Assembly (NCBI RefSeq): GCF_014839805.1
Contig: NC_051139.1
Span: forward strand, 4,216,001 to 4,280,000
DNA from: Manduca sexta
Lineage: Eukaryota; Arthropoda; Insecta; Lepidoptera; Sphingidae
Reading direction: 5' to 3'
DNA length: 64,000 nucleotides
Both the position numbers and the translations under genes were made by a program. The notes below the pieces were generated by a model. That model was not told where the DNA came from, made no database searches, and saw only the letters and a list, made by a program, of their open reading frames with translations. Below are positions 11,216 to 23,142 of the stretch, one piece after another. How positions within the stretch are numbered: position 1 is the stretch's first letter; each line of letters begins with the position of its first letter.

Positions 11216-11709
11216 GTAAAACCGTTGAAATATTAACAAAACATCTGCAACTATCTAGAACATTCTAGCTAGTTCTCGAGTTTATATATGAAATATGCAT
11301 TTGCGAGACAGGTGGACGGGCCGTCGCAACCGCAGCTGTATTGCGCCCGACACGTGTGCACGGCCTTGCGGTTTCAGCCAGTAACCAAATTATTAACAGG
11401 TGAATACCTTGTTTTGTGTTGCACTTCCTCTGTGTTGTTCTAAATTCAAAATAACATTGTAAATATTATAATATGCTCTGCTAGCCGTAATACTAAAATA
11501 TGATCGTAATTCAGCTCCAATGTTTATTCCTACTATAACTCAATAGGTATTCGAATACAGACAATCTTACGTTGTCAGTACTAAAAGCATATTCTTTTAC
11601 CTGTACCTATATGATATTATACGTGCAACCCAAAAATTTAAGCACTTTGTGGTTTAGTGGGTTGTTTTGTTTTATCGGATTGACAATTGCCTATGGGTGA
11701 TATTTCTTG
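11216..11709. other. unique sequence with GC-rich core
   Basis: Bases 11305-11395 are markedly GC-rich and contain the string CGACACGTGTGCACGG, which includes a CACGTG E-box. A regulatory or exonic role is possible but unproven. Confidence 0.3.
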
Positions 11710-11984
11710 TTTTTTTTTATTGCTTTGAATGACGAGACAAGCTTGCCGTATTCCACGATACGTAAGCGATACGACCACCCATAAACAGTAGAAACAACAT
11801 CCAACACCCTGAATCACAAAGTATTGTTTGGTATTCCACTGCGCTCTTCATTCTGAGACATGAGATGTTAAGTCTTGTTATGTTCAGTAGTTAAACGGGC
11901 TACAATGTCCTTCAAACCAGAACGCAACAGTGACTACACGCTGCTACTTGGCGGCAGAAATAGTCATTGCGGTGGTAGGTCTGT
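11710..11984 (-). mobile_element. repeat family D copy
   Basis: A nearly full-length minus-strand copy. It starts 'agacctaccaccgcaatgac' in form, passes through 'caaagtattgtttggtattc' as seen on the plus strand, and ends 'ttgtctcgtcattcaaagca' before an A-rich tail. It is related to the copies at 31083, 40874 (minus), 42924, 45612 and 62271. Confidence 0.7.
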
Positions 11985-12179
11985 CACATCGAAAATTAAA
12001 CAAATAAAAAACCAAGTACTTAAAAATACTACCAACAACTAAAATATGTTATGAACCATATATCATTATAGCGGAAAATGTGTTTCATGCAGTTGGAGCG
12101 GCGAAAACTGTGTAGGATCATAAAAATTCTATCTACCCTTCTTACATTTATATAATAATATATTCCAAAACAAAATACA

Positions 12180-12392
12180 TCACGCCTTTATCCCTAAGAG
12201 GTAGATAGGTGTGTAACCAGGCCAACATTATCGCCCGGTGTACTTAGTTCTATGTGAAAGGGGCGAGCTCAAAACAATGCCGGACTTCATGATGAAACTG
12301 ACCAGAAAAACCCAATAACACTGCCCGACCCAGGATTCGAACCCAGGACCTCAAAGCGGTAACCGTACTGCTCAATACACCACCACTGAGCC
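12180..12392 (-). mobile_element. SINE-B related copy with intact tRNA-like head
   Basis: The minus-strand head ends at 12392 and contains 'ggctcagtggtggtgtattg' (A-box region). The B box GGTTCGAATCC follows near 12338. The body is shorter and diverged from the 19071 copy, and it ends at 'gggataaaggcgtgatg'. It looks like a sister subfamily of SINE-B. An open frame on its minus strand (12250-12456) is a shadow. Confidence 0.7.
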
Positions 12393-13094
12393 ATTCAACG
12401 TAAATTCCCAAAGTAATTAATTCAACAGTTTCAACTCCCACGTTTGGCACTAACATACTTAGTGCACTTAAATTCTCTAAAATAAATTCACTAAGTGCCT
12501 GTAACGGTTTGAAACTTGCGGCGGCTTGAATTTCTTAACTTCAACTAATAGCTTAATGTGGAAGAAGTTACTTCCAGTTCGCATCTTATGAACCGTAGTT
12601 AAGATACTTCGATGGAGTTTAGTGTCTGCGCTTTGGAAAATATGTATCGGAAAAATATAAGGCCGTGCTTCGATACTTTATAGGTTCGTGTAAATGTGTT
12701 AAATACTGTGAAAACAGCTAATTATTACTTAAAATACTTAGGGCAATATCATTTTATTTTTTATTTAAATATGTTATGTTCGGAATATAAAACGCCTGAA
12801 GATTAAAGACATTAAACTAAATAGTTAGTTATAGACAGGACATCAGGGCCAAATTAATAATAAGTGGCTGCCTTATTTGAAATATCCCTGTGATCGTCCT
12901 TAGATATTAATACAAAAATTAGATATTAATAATATTTACAGAAAATAATAATCGCATTAAAAACTTGATATGGAAAAATATGAAGTATTATACATTAATG
13001 TTTTTCTATTTCACGGTAGATTGAACATCTCATAAGCGCAAAATTTTTGTATGACAATCTCCCAATGTTCGCTCTATATAGTCTGAAAACTCTT
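12393..13094. other. unassigned AT-rich sequence
   Basis: No element or coding signal is recognised. Confidence 0.4.
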
Positions 13095-13420
13095 TAATAA
13101 TAATATCAGCCCTGTATTATATACTTGCCCACTGCTGAGCACGAGCCTCCTCTACTACTGAGAGGGATTAGGCCTTAGTCCACCACGCTGGCCTAGTGCG
13201 GATTGGTAGACTTCACACACCCTCGAAATTCCTATAGAGAACTTCTCAGGTATGCAGGTTTCCTCACGATGTTTTCCTTCACCGTTAAAGCAAGCGATAA
13301 TTCACAAAGAATACACACATAATTTTTTAGAAAAATCAGAGGTGTGTGCCCCTTGGGATTTGAACCTGCGGACATTCGTCTCGGCAGACCGTTCCACAAC
13401 CAACTAGGCTATCGCCGCTT
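13095..13420 (-). mobile_element. SINE-A, full length
   Basis: The minus strand carries the complete element: a tRNA-like head (ending 13420) with A-box 'tagcctagttgg' and B-box 'ggttcaaatcc', the conserved body, and the (ATT)n tail near 13095. It is only lightly diverged from the copy at 62986. tRNA-derived SINEs are transcribed by Pol III from these internal boxes and copied by a partner LINE. Confidence 0.85.
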
Positions 13421-14303
13421 TAGCTATAGATCAATTTATTTAAATGCGCTATTATAATATTTTTCCCTTACCATAACAAATCCCTAAAACATATTAGACA
13501 ATTGAATTAATTTGTTGCTGTCCATAAACAAGCCGATTTAAATGAAAGCCGACTTCAATCATAAATTCAAATGATACGTAAAGCGCAATCAGTTATGTTT
13601 ACCGCGTTTGGAAACCAAATAAGCCCATTTCCGAACGATTGGTTCTAAAGAGTTGAATAGAAATTTAATATCGGAATACGTCGACAAAAAGCGCAACAAA
13701 TAAATGGTACGAACGACCGCGAGGCGTGATGAGGCGATGCTTAAGCGCTTTAAGCGATTTAAGCCAAAGGATTTTACGGCCGACGGATTTCAGCTATCCA
13801 CCCTGCGGACAGGCTGACTGGTGCAATGTGGTATTATGTGTTGATGGCGGACGGATATCGCTTTCCGGACGATGGGAATATAAATCTTATTGGGGTAGAT
13901 GTGAAAATATTGAAATGATTTTTTTTAGATTTATTAGTACTTAATATGGAGTATATTATGCAGCACGCTTACCTTTTGTTGTATAATCTGGGAGATACGT
14001 AATGATATACTATGCTTATAGGTCTTGTATATGGTCTTGTATATTGTCTTGATTCACTAAAATAGACAGATGACTGGCAGTAATCACACGGTAAAGCCTA
14101 CATCGAACTCTATCGGCTTCACAATGAACTGCAGTAACAGTAAATAACATAATAATAATAATATGCTACTGAGAGGATTTTTTAACTAATCTTCAAAGCT
14201 TTAAAAATATTATCATCAAATTTTACATAAAATTATATGCTTGTATTTTTAACGCTATTTAATACTTGACTCTCCTCCCACCGGTCTTCACTCTCCCCCG
14301 CTG
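13421..14303. other. unassigned sequence
   Basis: Bases 13700-13880 are relatively GC-rich and open in one plus frame (13726-13944, 72 codons) with no recognised motif. A short direct repeat 'ggtcttgtatat' occurs three times at about 14020-14052. Confidence 0.35.
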
Positions 14304-14532
14304 CCCTAGAGCGGATTGGCAGACTTTACATACCTTCGAAATTCTTAGGGAGAACTTCTCGGGTTTGGAGGTTTCTTTGCGATGTTTTCTTTTACCGTTA
14401 ATGCAAGCGATAGTCTCTAAAGAATACACACATAACTTTTTAGAAATGTCAGAGGTGCACGCCGTTGGGTTTTGAACCTACGAACCTTCGTCTTGGCAGG
14501 CCGTTCCACTCCCAACTAGGATACCGTCGCTA
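14304..14532 (-). mobile_element. SINE-A copy, diverged and tail-less
   Basis: The minus-strand head ends near 14532 ('ctagttgggagtggaacggc' in form), and the body can be followed to about 14304. The 3' third and tail are missing. The plus-strand frame 14266-14475 is a shadow. Confidence 0.65.
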
Positions 14533-14682
14533 GTTTTTGTAGTAAGACAGTGAGATCTTATAAGTGGTTCCTTCAGAGCAAAAAGTAATACAAACTCATA
14601 ATATGATATAGAAGATAATACGTAAATAATTAGGTAGATATGGTGACCAACACCTTAGTCCCCCCCGTGATCACGAAGGTTG

Positions 14683-14797
14683 TAAAGTCTTCGAAAAGTC
14701 GGGAGAAAATTACAATATAAAAACCGCGATAAAATCCGGAAAATAGTTTTATTTTAATGTCTAACATTCGCGTAAACATAAGAAATCATTATGTAAA
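14683..14797 (-). mobile_element. foldback element G3, single arm
   Basis: This is the right arm of the G family. It runs from 'gtaaagtcttcgaaaagtcg' through 'ccgcgataaaatccgg' to the outer end 'cgcgtaaacataagaaatc' (14771-14789). The left arm is absent. Confidence 0.6.
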
Positions 14798-15049
14798 TTC
14801 GATTTTGTATCACATTTCTCATTTCAACAATATCTACACAAATATAATTTCGCTATAAACAAATCGCTTCGCCATAGCAATGTAAAACGTACACGTAATG
14901 GGCGAGATTTCGTCGCCTGCGGACAGCGCGGACTGTTCAGCCGAAATTGCGAAACCGCGTGCGGTGGGTGGCCGACGCGTTCGCCACTCCGCGTTGGTGC
15001 CAATATTGGCGCTGCGGAGTTATATTTGCTGGATGATTCAAATTAATTT
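14798..15049. other. GC-rich island between two foldback copies
   Basis: Bases 14895-15025 are far more GC-rich than anything nearby and hold a 62-codon plus frame (14898-15086) with no recognised motif. The G3 outer end on the left and the G4 outer end on the right face it. It could be an unrelated unique exon or regulatory block, or the captured core of a larger foldback unit. Confidence 0.35.
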
Positions 15050-15217
15050 AATAATTTCTTATGTTTACGCGAAGTTTAGACATTGAAATAAAACTATTTA
15101 CGCATTTGCAGTCTTCATGGTCCCCAACCCTGAAAGCTGCAAAGTCTTTGTAACGTCGGGAAAAAATAGTAATATAAATATTCGCGATAAAATTCGTAAT
15201 TAGTTTTATTCCAATTT
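15050..15217 (+). mobile_element. foldback element G4
   Basis: Outer end 'aatttcttatgtttacgcga' at 15052-15071, then a shortened left arm. The centre has 'tcttcatggtccccaaccctgaaag' in form. The right arm ('acgtcgggaaaaaatagt', 'cgcgataaaattcgtaatt') ends near 15217. Confidence 0.55.
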
Positions 15218-16601
15218 CAAATTAATTCAATATTTCTAATGATATTTATTTGAAAGTTATTACGTGAATAAAAAATAAACGTACAATTAAAGTTGAAATT
15301 TTTCTTACTTTTTTTACTTAGCAAGATGAGCATATGATCTCAGTATTAAATGATTACTGCTAGCGTGCTATAGACAGAACTTAAACCAACTAAACCTGGT
15401 TACAAAAATAAAAGGACAGTCGGCTCTAATAATCTCTCTATTAGCTGTAAGTATTTAGTTTTATCAATAATTGAAAATTATTTAATAAAAAGACAATCAA
15501 CGTATCAGTCCAATTTAAATCTTGATAATTACTTACTAATGTACTATCACACGATTACTAATCAATTCTCACTGAAATATTCAATAAATCACAAATCCAC
15601 TATCCCCTAATTTAGCGATTCTGTATCCCACATAAATCCACCATAAACTTTTAAGTGTAGATACATATTGGAAAAATATAAACTGGATAATCTTCCCGAT
15701 TTTACGTCTATTTTATGGTGTGAACAAAACTTACAAATACTTTGGTGTCATATTTTAAGCGCTATAAACTTTATGGCTACCATAATTTTCTTGTGAGTGA
15801 AATTATTTGAGAATATCCAATGCCTTCGATACTTGGGACTTTTACAATGACTTAAATTTTAATGCACCATAAAATTGCGTGTGTTGTGATATTTTAAAAA
15901 ATATCACTAAATTAGCGATAAGATCGTCCATTGTGTAACCATGTCTAGTATGTTTTTTACCATGTTTTATGTATGTTTTACTGGATGTGCAATAAAGAAT
16001 TCTATTATTATTAAATTAGAATTGTAGTATCTTACCGTCACAAACGGCTCATCTGCATTAAAACCATGATGTTCATGAACCATGAACAAAATAATGATGA
16101 CACTTAAGAAAATTAAAGCCGGTATCAAACAACTTTGTTTTTGTTTTTCGACCGAAAACTAAAATTACTGCTTTTCTCACGACCGTTTCCAATAAACGAT
16201 CCCAAACTTAATCTTCGAACTGATCTCGAAAATAAACCAATCAAAATAAGTCATTTGTAACTAAAACCTCCTTGTATTGATGGTCAATTTATTCCATAGA
16301 TCGAAGACGAGATTGGAGTCGTCTATTGTAACGACAGTGTATTTGTAATTGTCTCACAATCAACTTTTATTTATCACATATCAATATGCATTTTTATATA
16401 ATATACAAAACGCTTCCAGTAATTTTAATTCTTGTATCTTGTTTTGTAGAATCAAAGAAGACGTTTTGCATAAGGGTTAAAGTACTTTGAGGGTTTGTTT
16501 GTTTCTCCTGTTTTGTTTATTGCTATTTCTTTTTCATTTTTGTTTCCTAATGCGCTGTTTCATATTAAGGCTTTTCAATATTTCGCTACAAAGATAGAGA
16601 A
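15218..16601. other. unassigned AT-rich sequence with a retroposon-like 3' end
   Basis: Bases about 15920-16015 end in 'gtgcaataaagaattctatt' followed by ATT repeats. This resembles the polyadenylation signal and simple tail of a retroelement, but no body is recognised. The rest shows nothing. Confidence 0.3.
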
Positions 16602-16824
16602 GGTGGTAGGATATATTTTGTATCCGCTCAGATTGCGAACGCCGTAAACATGGTCTTAAAACCCAGAGGCACACGTACGTGTCGCGTTTTGCAATCAGTC
16701 AGTGTTATTCCTGTTTCAAACAGGCCGACATAATTATGTCGACTAGCAAGGGATAATCATCACTCGTCAGGCGAAACTATCCGCTTACCATTAAGTGCAG
16801 TTGGATATCTTTGCTGTGTCAGTC
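16602..16824 (+). mobile_element. repeat family C copy, diverged
   Basis: It starts 'ggtggtaggatatattttgt'. It retains 'aacaggccgacataattatg' and ends near 'cttaccattaagtgcag'. It is more diverged than the copies at 23624 and 44735. Confidence 0.65.
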
Positions 16825-17815
16825 TAAAAAAGAGAAATATAAACTAGAGAATTTTATTTCATTCTTAATTTAAGCACAAGTATTTCCAGTGGCTAAAAAT
16901 TTAATTGTTTAAATATTGGAATCAGTTAGAAAATCTTTAGGGTAGACCTGTGATCTGTAGTGGACTTTCTGTAGCTAATAATAATTACCTCTTTTGAGAT
17001 CTGATTAGATGATATGCACTGTCCTTGAGGATGCTTAATCTGATTGTGCTTAGTAATGCGGTTTTGTATATACAGAATCATTTTGAAATTGCTTTACTGA
17101 ATGAATTTTAATTTTAGACGCCTTAATACCGCAATTACTACTCTAAGAAGCCCACGCCACTATCGCTAAAATATTCGTTATTCATCTATGAATTTATCAC
17201 ATTGTTAGCAGAGGTAAACACTACCGATATGATAATAAAAAAAATAAAAAAAAAATCACGTCGAATTGATAACCTCCTCCTTTTTTTTGAAGTCGGTTAA
17301 TTACCCTGTATATCTTCTATAATAGTGTTTTATGAATAATGAATATCTAACACAGAATATCCCACTGATTCTCTATACAAAGACATTCAGTTTTGCAAAA
17401 ATGGAATATAAATTCGTTTTACAAACATAAAACTATTACGTTATTTAGAGCTAGTCATGCGTATTTCAAAATTAAAAACGAACACAAAAAAGCTATTTGA
17501 ATAAATTCTATTCCGAAAACCGTTGCTGTTTAGTCGGCTTCGAAACATGAAAGCGTGAAGCTTCCGCGGAAAAATACGATTAAAAAACTGACGGGGTGCG
17601 ATGAAAAAATGTTCACCCGCAAACAAAGGTGGCCGGCTCACCCCCGACGCTTGATGGCGCGTTTATACTGTGTAACACGAGCTAAGTGAATCAAACTGTC
17701 ATTCGGGCCGCATTACGTGGCTGCCAGCGCTGAGAGGTGATTGTGGATATGATGTATTAAATAAGATATAGAGAAGGAAGAAATAAATATAGGTATCATT
17801 TTATTTGTCACTTGA
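16825..17815. other. unassigned sequence
   Basis: Mostly AT-rich. Bases 17515-17730 are more GC-rich and unique, and hold a 66-codon minus frame (17441-17641) without motifs. They are a candidate conserved non-coding block. Confidence 0.35.
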
Positions 17816-18030
17816 TTTTGCTCACAGCTTCGCCCACGTATCGGATTATTTCAGGATAAATGTCCCACTCCCGCTTTATATTTTCCCGCCATAGAGAGTC
17901 GCCTATAACCTTCCTAGGGTCTTAAACTATCTTCATACCAAATTTCATAAAAATCTGTTCAGTAGATTATGAGAAAATCAATAACATACAGACAGACTGA
18001 AACGGGGCCTTTGTTTTATAATATGTATAG
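17816..18030 (+). mobile_element. repeat family F copy
   Basis: 'cacagcttcgcccacgt' (17822-17838), then 'ataaccttcctagggtctta' (17906-17925), 'ataccaaatttcataaaaat' and 'ctgttcagtaga'. The 3' end is 'gcctttgttttataatatgt'. Confidence 0.7.
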
Positions 18031-18864
18031 ACAGGTGTATTTATATATCTAGATTTTTTTGCAGACTGAGCCCTAAAGTCATTGTCGGTGTAAAATGACT
18101 GGAAGCTACTTAGATATCTTGTTGTGTTGCAAAGCCTTTAAATTATAGCGTCTTAGTTCTAATTGCAAAATATGCCTAATATGCATGCGGCGCCTCGATT
18201 TTATAGTGAAAATTTGGCGTAAGAAACTGAATTGCATTAGTTAATATAAACCGCCTAGACAAATCTCTTATTGTTCTTGGTGCATCGCAATGTGAAAGCA
18301 ATAAAACTTAGCTCATTTCTTATTTTATAATATTCATAATTATCATTTCATTTTATCATTCATTAACAAATGATTGAACCTCTAAAGGCCAGTCCACAGA
18401 AGTCTATCGTCTTCACAACCCGTGCTTACTTTTTGCTTAATATCATCCCTAGCAGACGAACAAGGGGTGTACCTCGGAGCCCTTCGGTACCTACCCTCTT
18501 TATTCGAGCGAAATCACTTCGTCTCTACAAACACACCTTACATTTTTCTTTTTAATAGCTTTCTTTCTTTACGAAAGTGCTCAAAATTGCAAGAAATTAA
18601 TTGTACCTTTACATTAAAAACATAAGATGTTAACAAAAGGAATGAAATGTCATAAATTTGAAAGACTTAAGTTTGTTGCGAAGTGTTTTTGTTTTCTCAG
18701 ATTGTTTTATAGGATTTCTTAGCTATAATTCCATGTTTACTGTCTCCTAATAATATGATGTGTTCTTCAACGGGCTTCCCTTATACAAAACATTAGATAG
18801 AACTGCACGCCGTTCAGCTACATACCTAGCCATAAACCGACTGTATAACATAGATCTTCTATCT
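18031..18864. other. unassigned sequence
   Basis: Bases 18365-18540 read 'taaaggccagtccacagaag' and onward with balanced composition, and are open in several frames on both strands. No family is recognised and no second copy was seen. Confidence 0.35.
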
Positions 18865-19059
18865 TTTTCTCGCGACTTCGCACGCGTGAAAGAGTTTTTC
18901 CAGGATAAAAGTCGCGTTATACTTTTCCTTGAATATAAGCTTTGTACTTCTCTGGGTCTTGAAATATCGCTATACTTAATTTCATCAAAATCCGTTCAGT
19001 ACTTTAACGCGTTTTAGCAGACAGACGCGGCGAGGGCTTTATTTTATAATTTACCCGTT
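18865..19059 (+). mobile_element. repeat family F copy
   Basis: 'tctcgcgacttcgcacgcgt' at 18867-18886, then 'gagtttttccaggataaaag' and 'tcatcaaaatccgttcagta'. The 3' end 'ggctttattttataatttac' lies directly against the next SINE-B insertion. Confidence 0.65.
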
Positions 19060-19349
19060 TATGTAGTGCAGGGACTGCCTCGGTGGCGTAGATGTATTGC
19101 ATGTCCGGTACAATAGCACTCTGAGGTCCTGGGTTCGAATCCCGGGTCGGGCAAAGTGATATTTGGGTTTTTCTGCTCAGTATCAGCCCGGAGTCAGGAA
19201 TTTGTGCCCGATATGGCGTTAGGCTCGCCCCCTATCACATCATGGGGCGGAACATACTTGGCGAAAAGTGGGTGCCCTAGTTGCGCCTCTGCATACCCCT
19301 TCGGGGATAAAATGCGTGATGTTATGTATGTATGTATGTATGTAGTGCA
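19060..19349 (+). mobile_element. SINE-B, full length, with target duplication
   Basis: This is a tRNA-derived SINE. The head starts near 19071 ('gggactgcctcggtggcgta') and the B box GGTTCGAATCC is at 19132-19142. The body includes 'gtttttctgctcagtatcag' and 'ccctatcacatcatggggcg'. The tail is (TATG)n. An 11-bp direct repeat TATGTAGTGCA at 19060-19070 and 19339-19349 fits a target-site duplication, so this copy is fairly young and intact. Other B copies: 10980, 12180, 31277, 35296, 46283, 50558, 55892, 58918, 61800. Confidence 0.85.
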
Positions 19350-20597
19350 CGCAACGGAAGCTCTCATAAGGAATAAATTTTACCAGTTTTTGCATAATTT
19401 TTCGTTGATACACCGCTTTCATTGGGCATAGCGTGATGTTACATTACCTATAGCTTTCCTCGATATATGAGTTATCGAATACTAAAATAATTATTCAATT
19501 CGAACCAGTAGTTCCTAAGATAAGTGCGTTTAATCAAACATAGTTTTCAGATTTATGTAATAGCATATATATATAATTCATAGAATATTTTAAGATCATC
19601 TATAATTATTATTAATTAATATTTTTACTAGTTTCTTCTACTAATTAAATATACTGCCTGCCTGATAACAAACAATAATAATAATTTTATACTTACTTAG
19701 TTCTAGCCGATTACAAAATAAAAATCGATTGTTTTCCTATTTTAATTATGTTCCCCCAATAACTTTGTCAGGGGTAACCCAAAATCTTCACTTTTCCAGA
19801 GAAGCCAAAGACTTTTATATTTGTGCGTTGTTTCAACCAGTTTCGTTTACATCGCGGTCGTTTTCCACACCATTACCTCATGGATGATCCTTCCAGCTAA
19901 TATCTAACCTTGCATGACTTTATCTTTTCGGTTCTTTTTTCGTAAAATATTAAGGGTACAAAATAAACAGTCTTCTCATTTTTATAAAGACTAAATTACT
20001 TTGGCAGCACAAATTTCTTACTATACTTATAGAGGTAGATATCAGTGTGATTATTGTATTAAGGTTTTAAAACATTCTTAAATATTAAAAAATGGGTTAT
20101 TACAATAACAATTACAATAGTGTACTATCTTTATATTGTAAATATTTATATTAAATTCACAATTACATAAAAAGTAAGAAATACTCAAAAAGCAAAATTA
20201 AATATAAAGTCACTGCCGACTACAACATTTAAGATACAATTCTGAAGAAATAAGTTTATTCATAACACTGAACCAAATTCTCCAACATAAAAAATCCATT
20301 TGAAAATTCGTGGATTTCAGCAAGCCAGTCCAGAGCGTCGTTTATAAGACGGTCGGCTGATTGATGATGCGTCAGACGTCAGACTGATGCAACTGGACCG
20401 CTCCCGACCTTCGCCACGAGGATACTCCATCAGACGATGCATTAGCTTATTGGGGAATCTAATAAAGTAGCACTTTTTACGATACTAAGATGCTTTACAG
20501 TTGAAATTTGGTTATACAGGCCAAGTTTGTTTGTTTACGTGTTAGGGTGATTTGGATTCAATGTTGTAATAATAAAATATGTTTTAATGTATGAAAA
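19350..20597. other. unassigned AT-rich sequence
   Basis: No repeat recognised. Bases 20325-20450 are a unique, relatively GC-rich block with a 'cgtcagacgtcagactgatg' cluster of GTCAGA strings. Confidence 0.35.
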
Positions 20598-20890
20598 ATG
20601 GAACGGACTGCTGAGACGAATGTTCGCAGGTTCAAAACCCATGACACGCACCTGTGATTTTTTCATAGTTACATATGTGTGTATTCTTTGTGAATTATCG
20701 CTTGCTTTAAAGGTAAAGTAAAAACATCGTGAGGATCCTACATACTTGAGATATTCTCTATTTGAATTTTGAGTGTGTGTAGTCTACCAACCCGCATCAG
20801 GCCAGCGTGGTGGACTAAGGCCTAATCTCTCAGTAGTAGAGTCTCATGCCCAGCACTAGGACAGTATGTAACAGCGCTAGTATTATAATG
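20598..20890 (+). mobile_element. SINE-A copy
   Basis: It starts inside the head ('atggaacggactgctgagac') and keeps a degraded B box ('ggttcaaaaccc' at 20629-20640). The body has 'gtgtgtattctttgtgaatt' and 'gccagcgtggtggactaagg'. It ends near 20890 with a decayed tail. Confidence 0.75.
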
Positions 20891-21390
20891 TATTTTTCTA
20901 ATTTAAGAAACTATTTAACTTCAATTATCTTACGAAAAAATTCCAAGTTCACAAGGTCTTGGAATTATTAACGAATTTAAAGTAAAGTTAAACAAAGTTT
21001 ATATAAAATTAACTTAATTGCTAAAACAAGTTTAAATGGGCAAAGTCATCGTCACAAGTGAATACTTCCTCAAATTTGAAAACTAATTTACTATACGCAG
21101 TAATATATCATTTTAATTAACTAACTTGGAGATGCGGTTATAAAGTTACGTACCATATCCCTTTGTGAGTAGAAGCTTCGCAGCATCCAAAGTTAATGAT
21201 AATCATATTAAACCTTTGACCAGTGAAATGGGGAACATTTGGCTTGCACGATGTTGACGAATATGATGTATATTTTTTGGGTATAAATTTGGGTTTGAAA
21301 ATATTAAATAATCTAAATATCAAATATCGGGTTAAGTAGGAAGGCATTATCTATTTCTGCCACCAAAGTCCTGCTAAGAAATATTGATGA
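20891..21390. other. unassigned AT-rich sequence
   Basis: No element or coding signal is recognised. Confidence 0.4.
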
Positions 21391-21665
21391 ATGAATCCCT
21401 CCAAGCAGAATTTCGGCTATGGCGGCCTATTTCAAAGGAGATGCGCTAAGAACCGCAGGAGTTGTATAGTGCACAAGAGTGTGCGCAATAGACAGGTGCA
21501 CTCTCTGTTTCTTCACTCTCATAGTCCGTTGAGATGCCAATCCGACATAACTGGAGAGAGTTCAGACGCAAGCCCAACGGCTTTACGTTCTTTTCGAAGT
21601 ACGGGTGTATCCCACCACCAACTTTTGACTCCGAGCTCCAAACGAGTAATTTTTAAGATGGAAAA
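21391..21665 (+). mobile_element. repeat family E copy
   Basis: It shares ordered blocks with 37475-37760: 'ttgtatagtgcacaagagtg', 'tgtttcttcactctcatagt' and 'cccaacggctttacg'. Two copies in one window show it is interspersed. Class unknown. The 95-codon frame across it (21391-21678) is a by-product. Confidence 0.55.
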
Positions 21666-22902
21666 ACCAATACACTAATATATTTGGCTCGAACTCCGGC
21701 AAACCTAGTCGTAGTCGTACTCGTATTGCGTACGCATTACAACTACGCCACCGAGACTTTTTAAAAGAAAATATCAATTAAAAATGCAAAAACATTAAAT
21801 TATTATTGAAGGATTAATTACAATTCTCTATAACAAAAGTAAAATTGTATTCACAATGATCGTAAAAAATACTCAAGTATTAGAAAAGTAACATAGTATT
21901 TAAGAGATCGGTATAATGTTATCTAGGATCGTGGTAAGTAAAAGCCGTACGATGTTTCAGTAGTAATTTAAAATGCATAAATCTCTTTGCCCCACCGCGC
22001 CGGCTTGCTAACAGTAATCCCAGGAGTTTTAACTTTCCGTTTTATGAATAGGTAATCACTTGCGATACGATATCTAGTGAACCAAGATTCTGTTTTGAAT
22101 GGAAAAGACTTTAAATTATCTTGGTGTCGCTTAGATTTAGGATAAGTTTTACATCACAGCGGGTACATATTGATCTATTCAATTCGATCGAGGAAAATAG
22201 GTTAAAAGACATCTTTAGGTTATTTTTTTTATTAATAAATGTATAATATGCCTCACGCAGACAGCTTTATAATTTTTATAAAATTTTATTTAATAATATT
22301 GAAGTTAAATCACACTACACTCTCCAATTCAAATCTAGGGTTACAAATAAGGGAATCGAAAAAGAAATTCCAGTACCTATTGGTCCCCATTCGTCACGGC
22401 GTGTCAACAATCGTGTGAAACAGCCCCTATTTTACATTTAATTGCATTTCTTTGTCGATCTCCCCGTTAATCTGGATGCACCCTTATCCACTCTAAAAAC
22501 CATTTTACATTGACCTCCCACACAGTGGGCAGTGTATGCAGATTGTTATGAGACGGGCAGTTTGTGCCCTCTCTAGAGATCTTCTAATAATGGATTAGTC
22601 TAGACTTGTTTGATATCGAAGAATGTGTTAAAGCAATGTTTGCGGACGCACTTAGTTCGATGGTGTGTGCTTAAGGTTTTTTTACACTATTGCAATTGGA
22701 TGTCGTACCTTTCTATTGTATTGACAACGTCGCGTAGAAAGCCTTGTTATGGCATTGTCTCTATTTTCTAGATTGTTTCAATAGTGTTGGTATACGCAGT
22801 TCTAGTAGAGTTGTAAACAAACTTCAAGTGATAGCTGAGTGTACAAATGAAAGTAAAAGACAAAAGTGTAGCATGGCTAGTTTTGTCCTCTTTATGAATA
22901 TG
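21666..22902. other. unassigned sequence
   Basis: Bases 22375-22570 are unique, balanced in composition and repeat-free, so they are a candidate conserved non-coding block. The rest is AT-rich. Confidence 0.35.
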
Positions 22903-23142
22903 TCGATGGCTAAGTATACCGTCGTATCTGGGAAAATAGCGATATTAACTTTTTAGCGTTTCGTTACGTAATGTTACCAAAGCCATTTAAGTAATTCAAA
23001 AGTTAAGAAAAGAAAAATACTTCATAATAATCATTTACAATTTTTTTAACGGGTTTGGCAGTAAACGGTGTCTAGATAACGAAACGTTAAAAAAGTGAAT
23101 ATAGCTTTTTTCAGATACGATAGTTTACTTAGGAGCCATCGA
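22903..23142. mobile_element. MITE family H, copy 1
   Basis: A 240-bp palindromic element. The right terminal repeat is intact ('cagatacgatagtttacttaggagccatcga' in form) and the left one has lost a few bases. Inner inverted blocks pair 'actttttagcgtttcgttac' with 'aacgaaacgttaaaaaagt'. No coding capacity. This is typical of a non-autonomous DNA element. Confidence 0.75.

Noticed and set aside
12250..12456. possible tRNA-like gene on the minus strand
   Set aside because: The A and B boxes belong to a SINE-B-related head. The acceptor stem does not pair and the SINE body follows.
21391..21678. 95-codon plus frame
   Set aside because: It coincides with the family E repeat, whose second copy at 37475 does not keep the frame.
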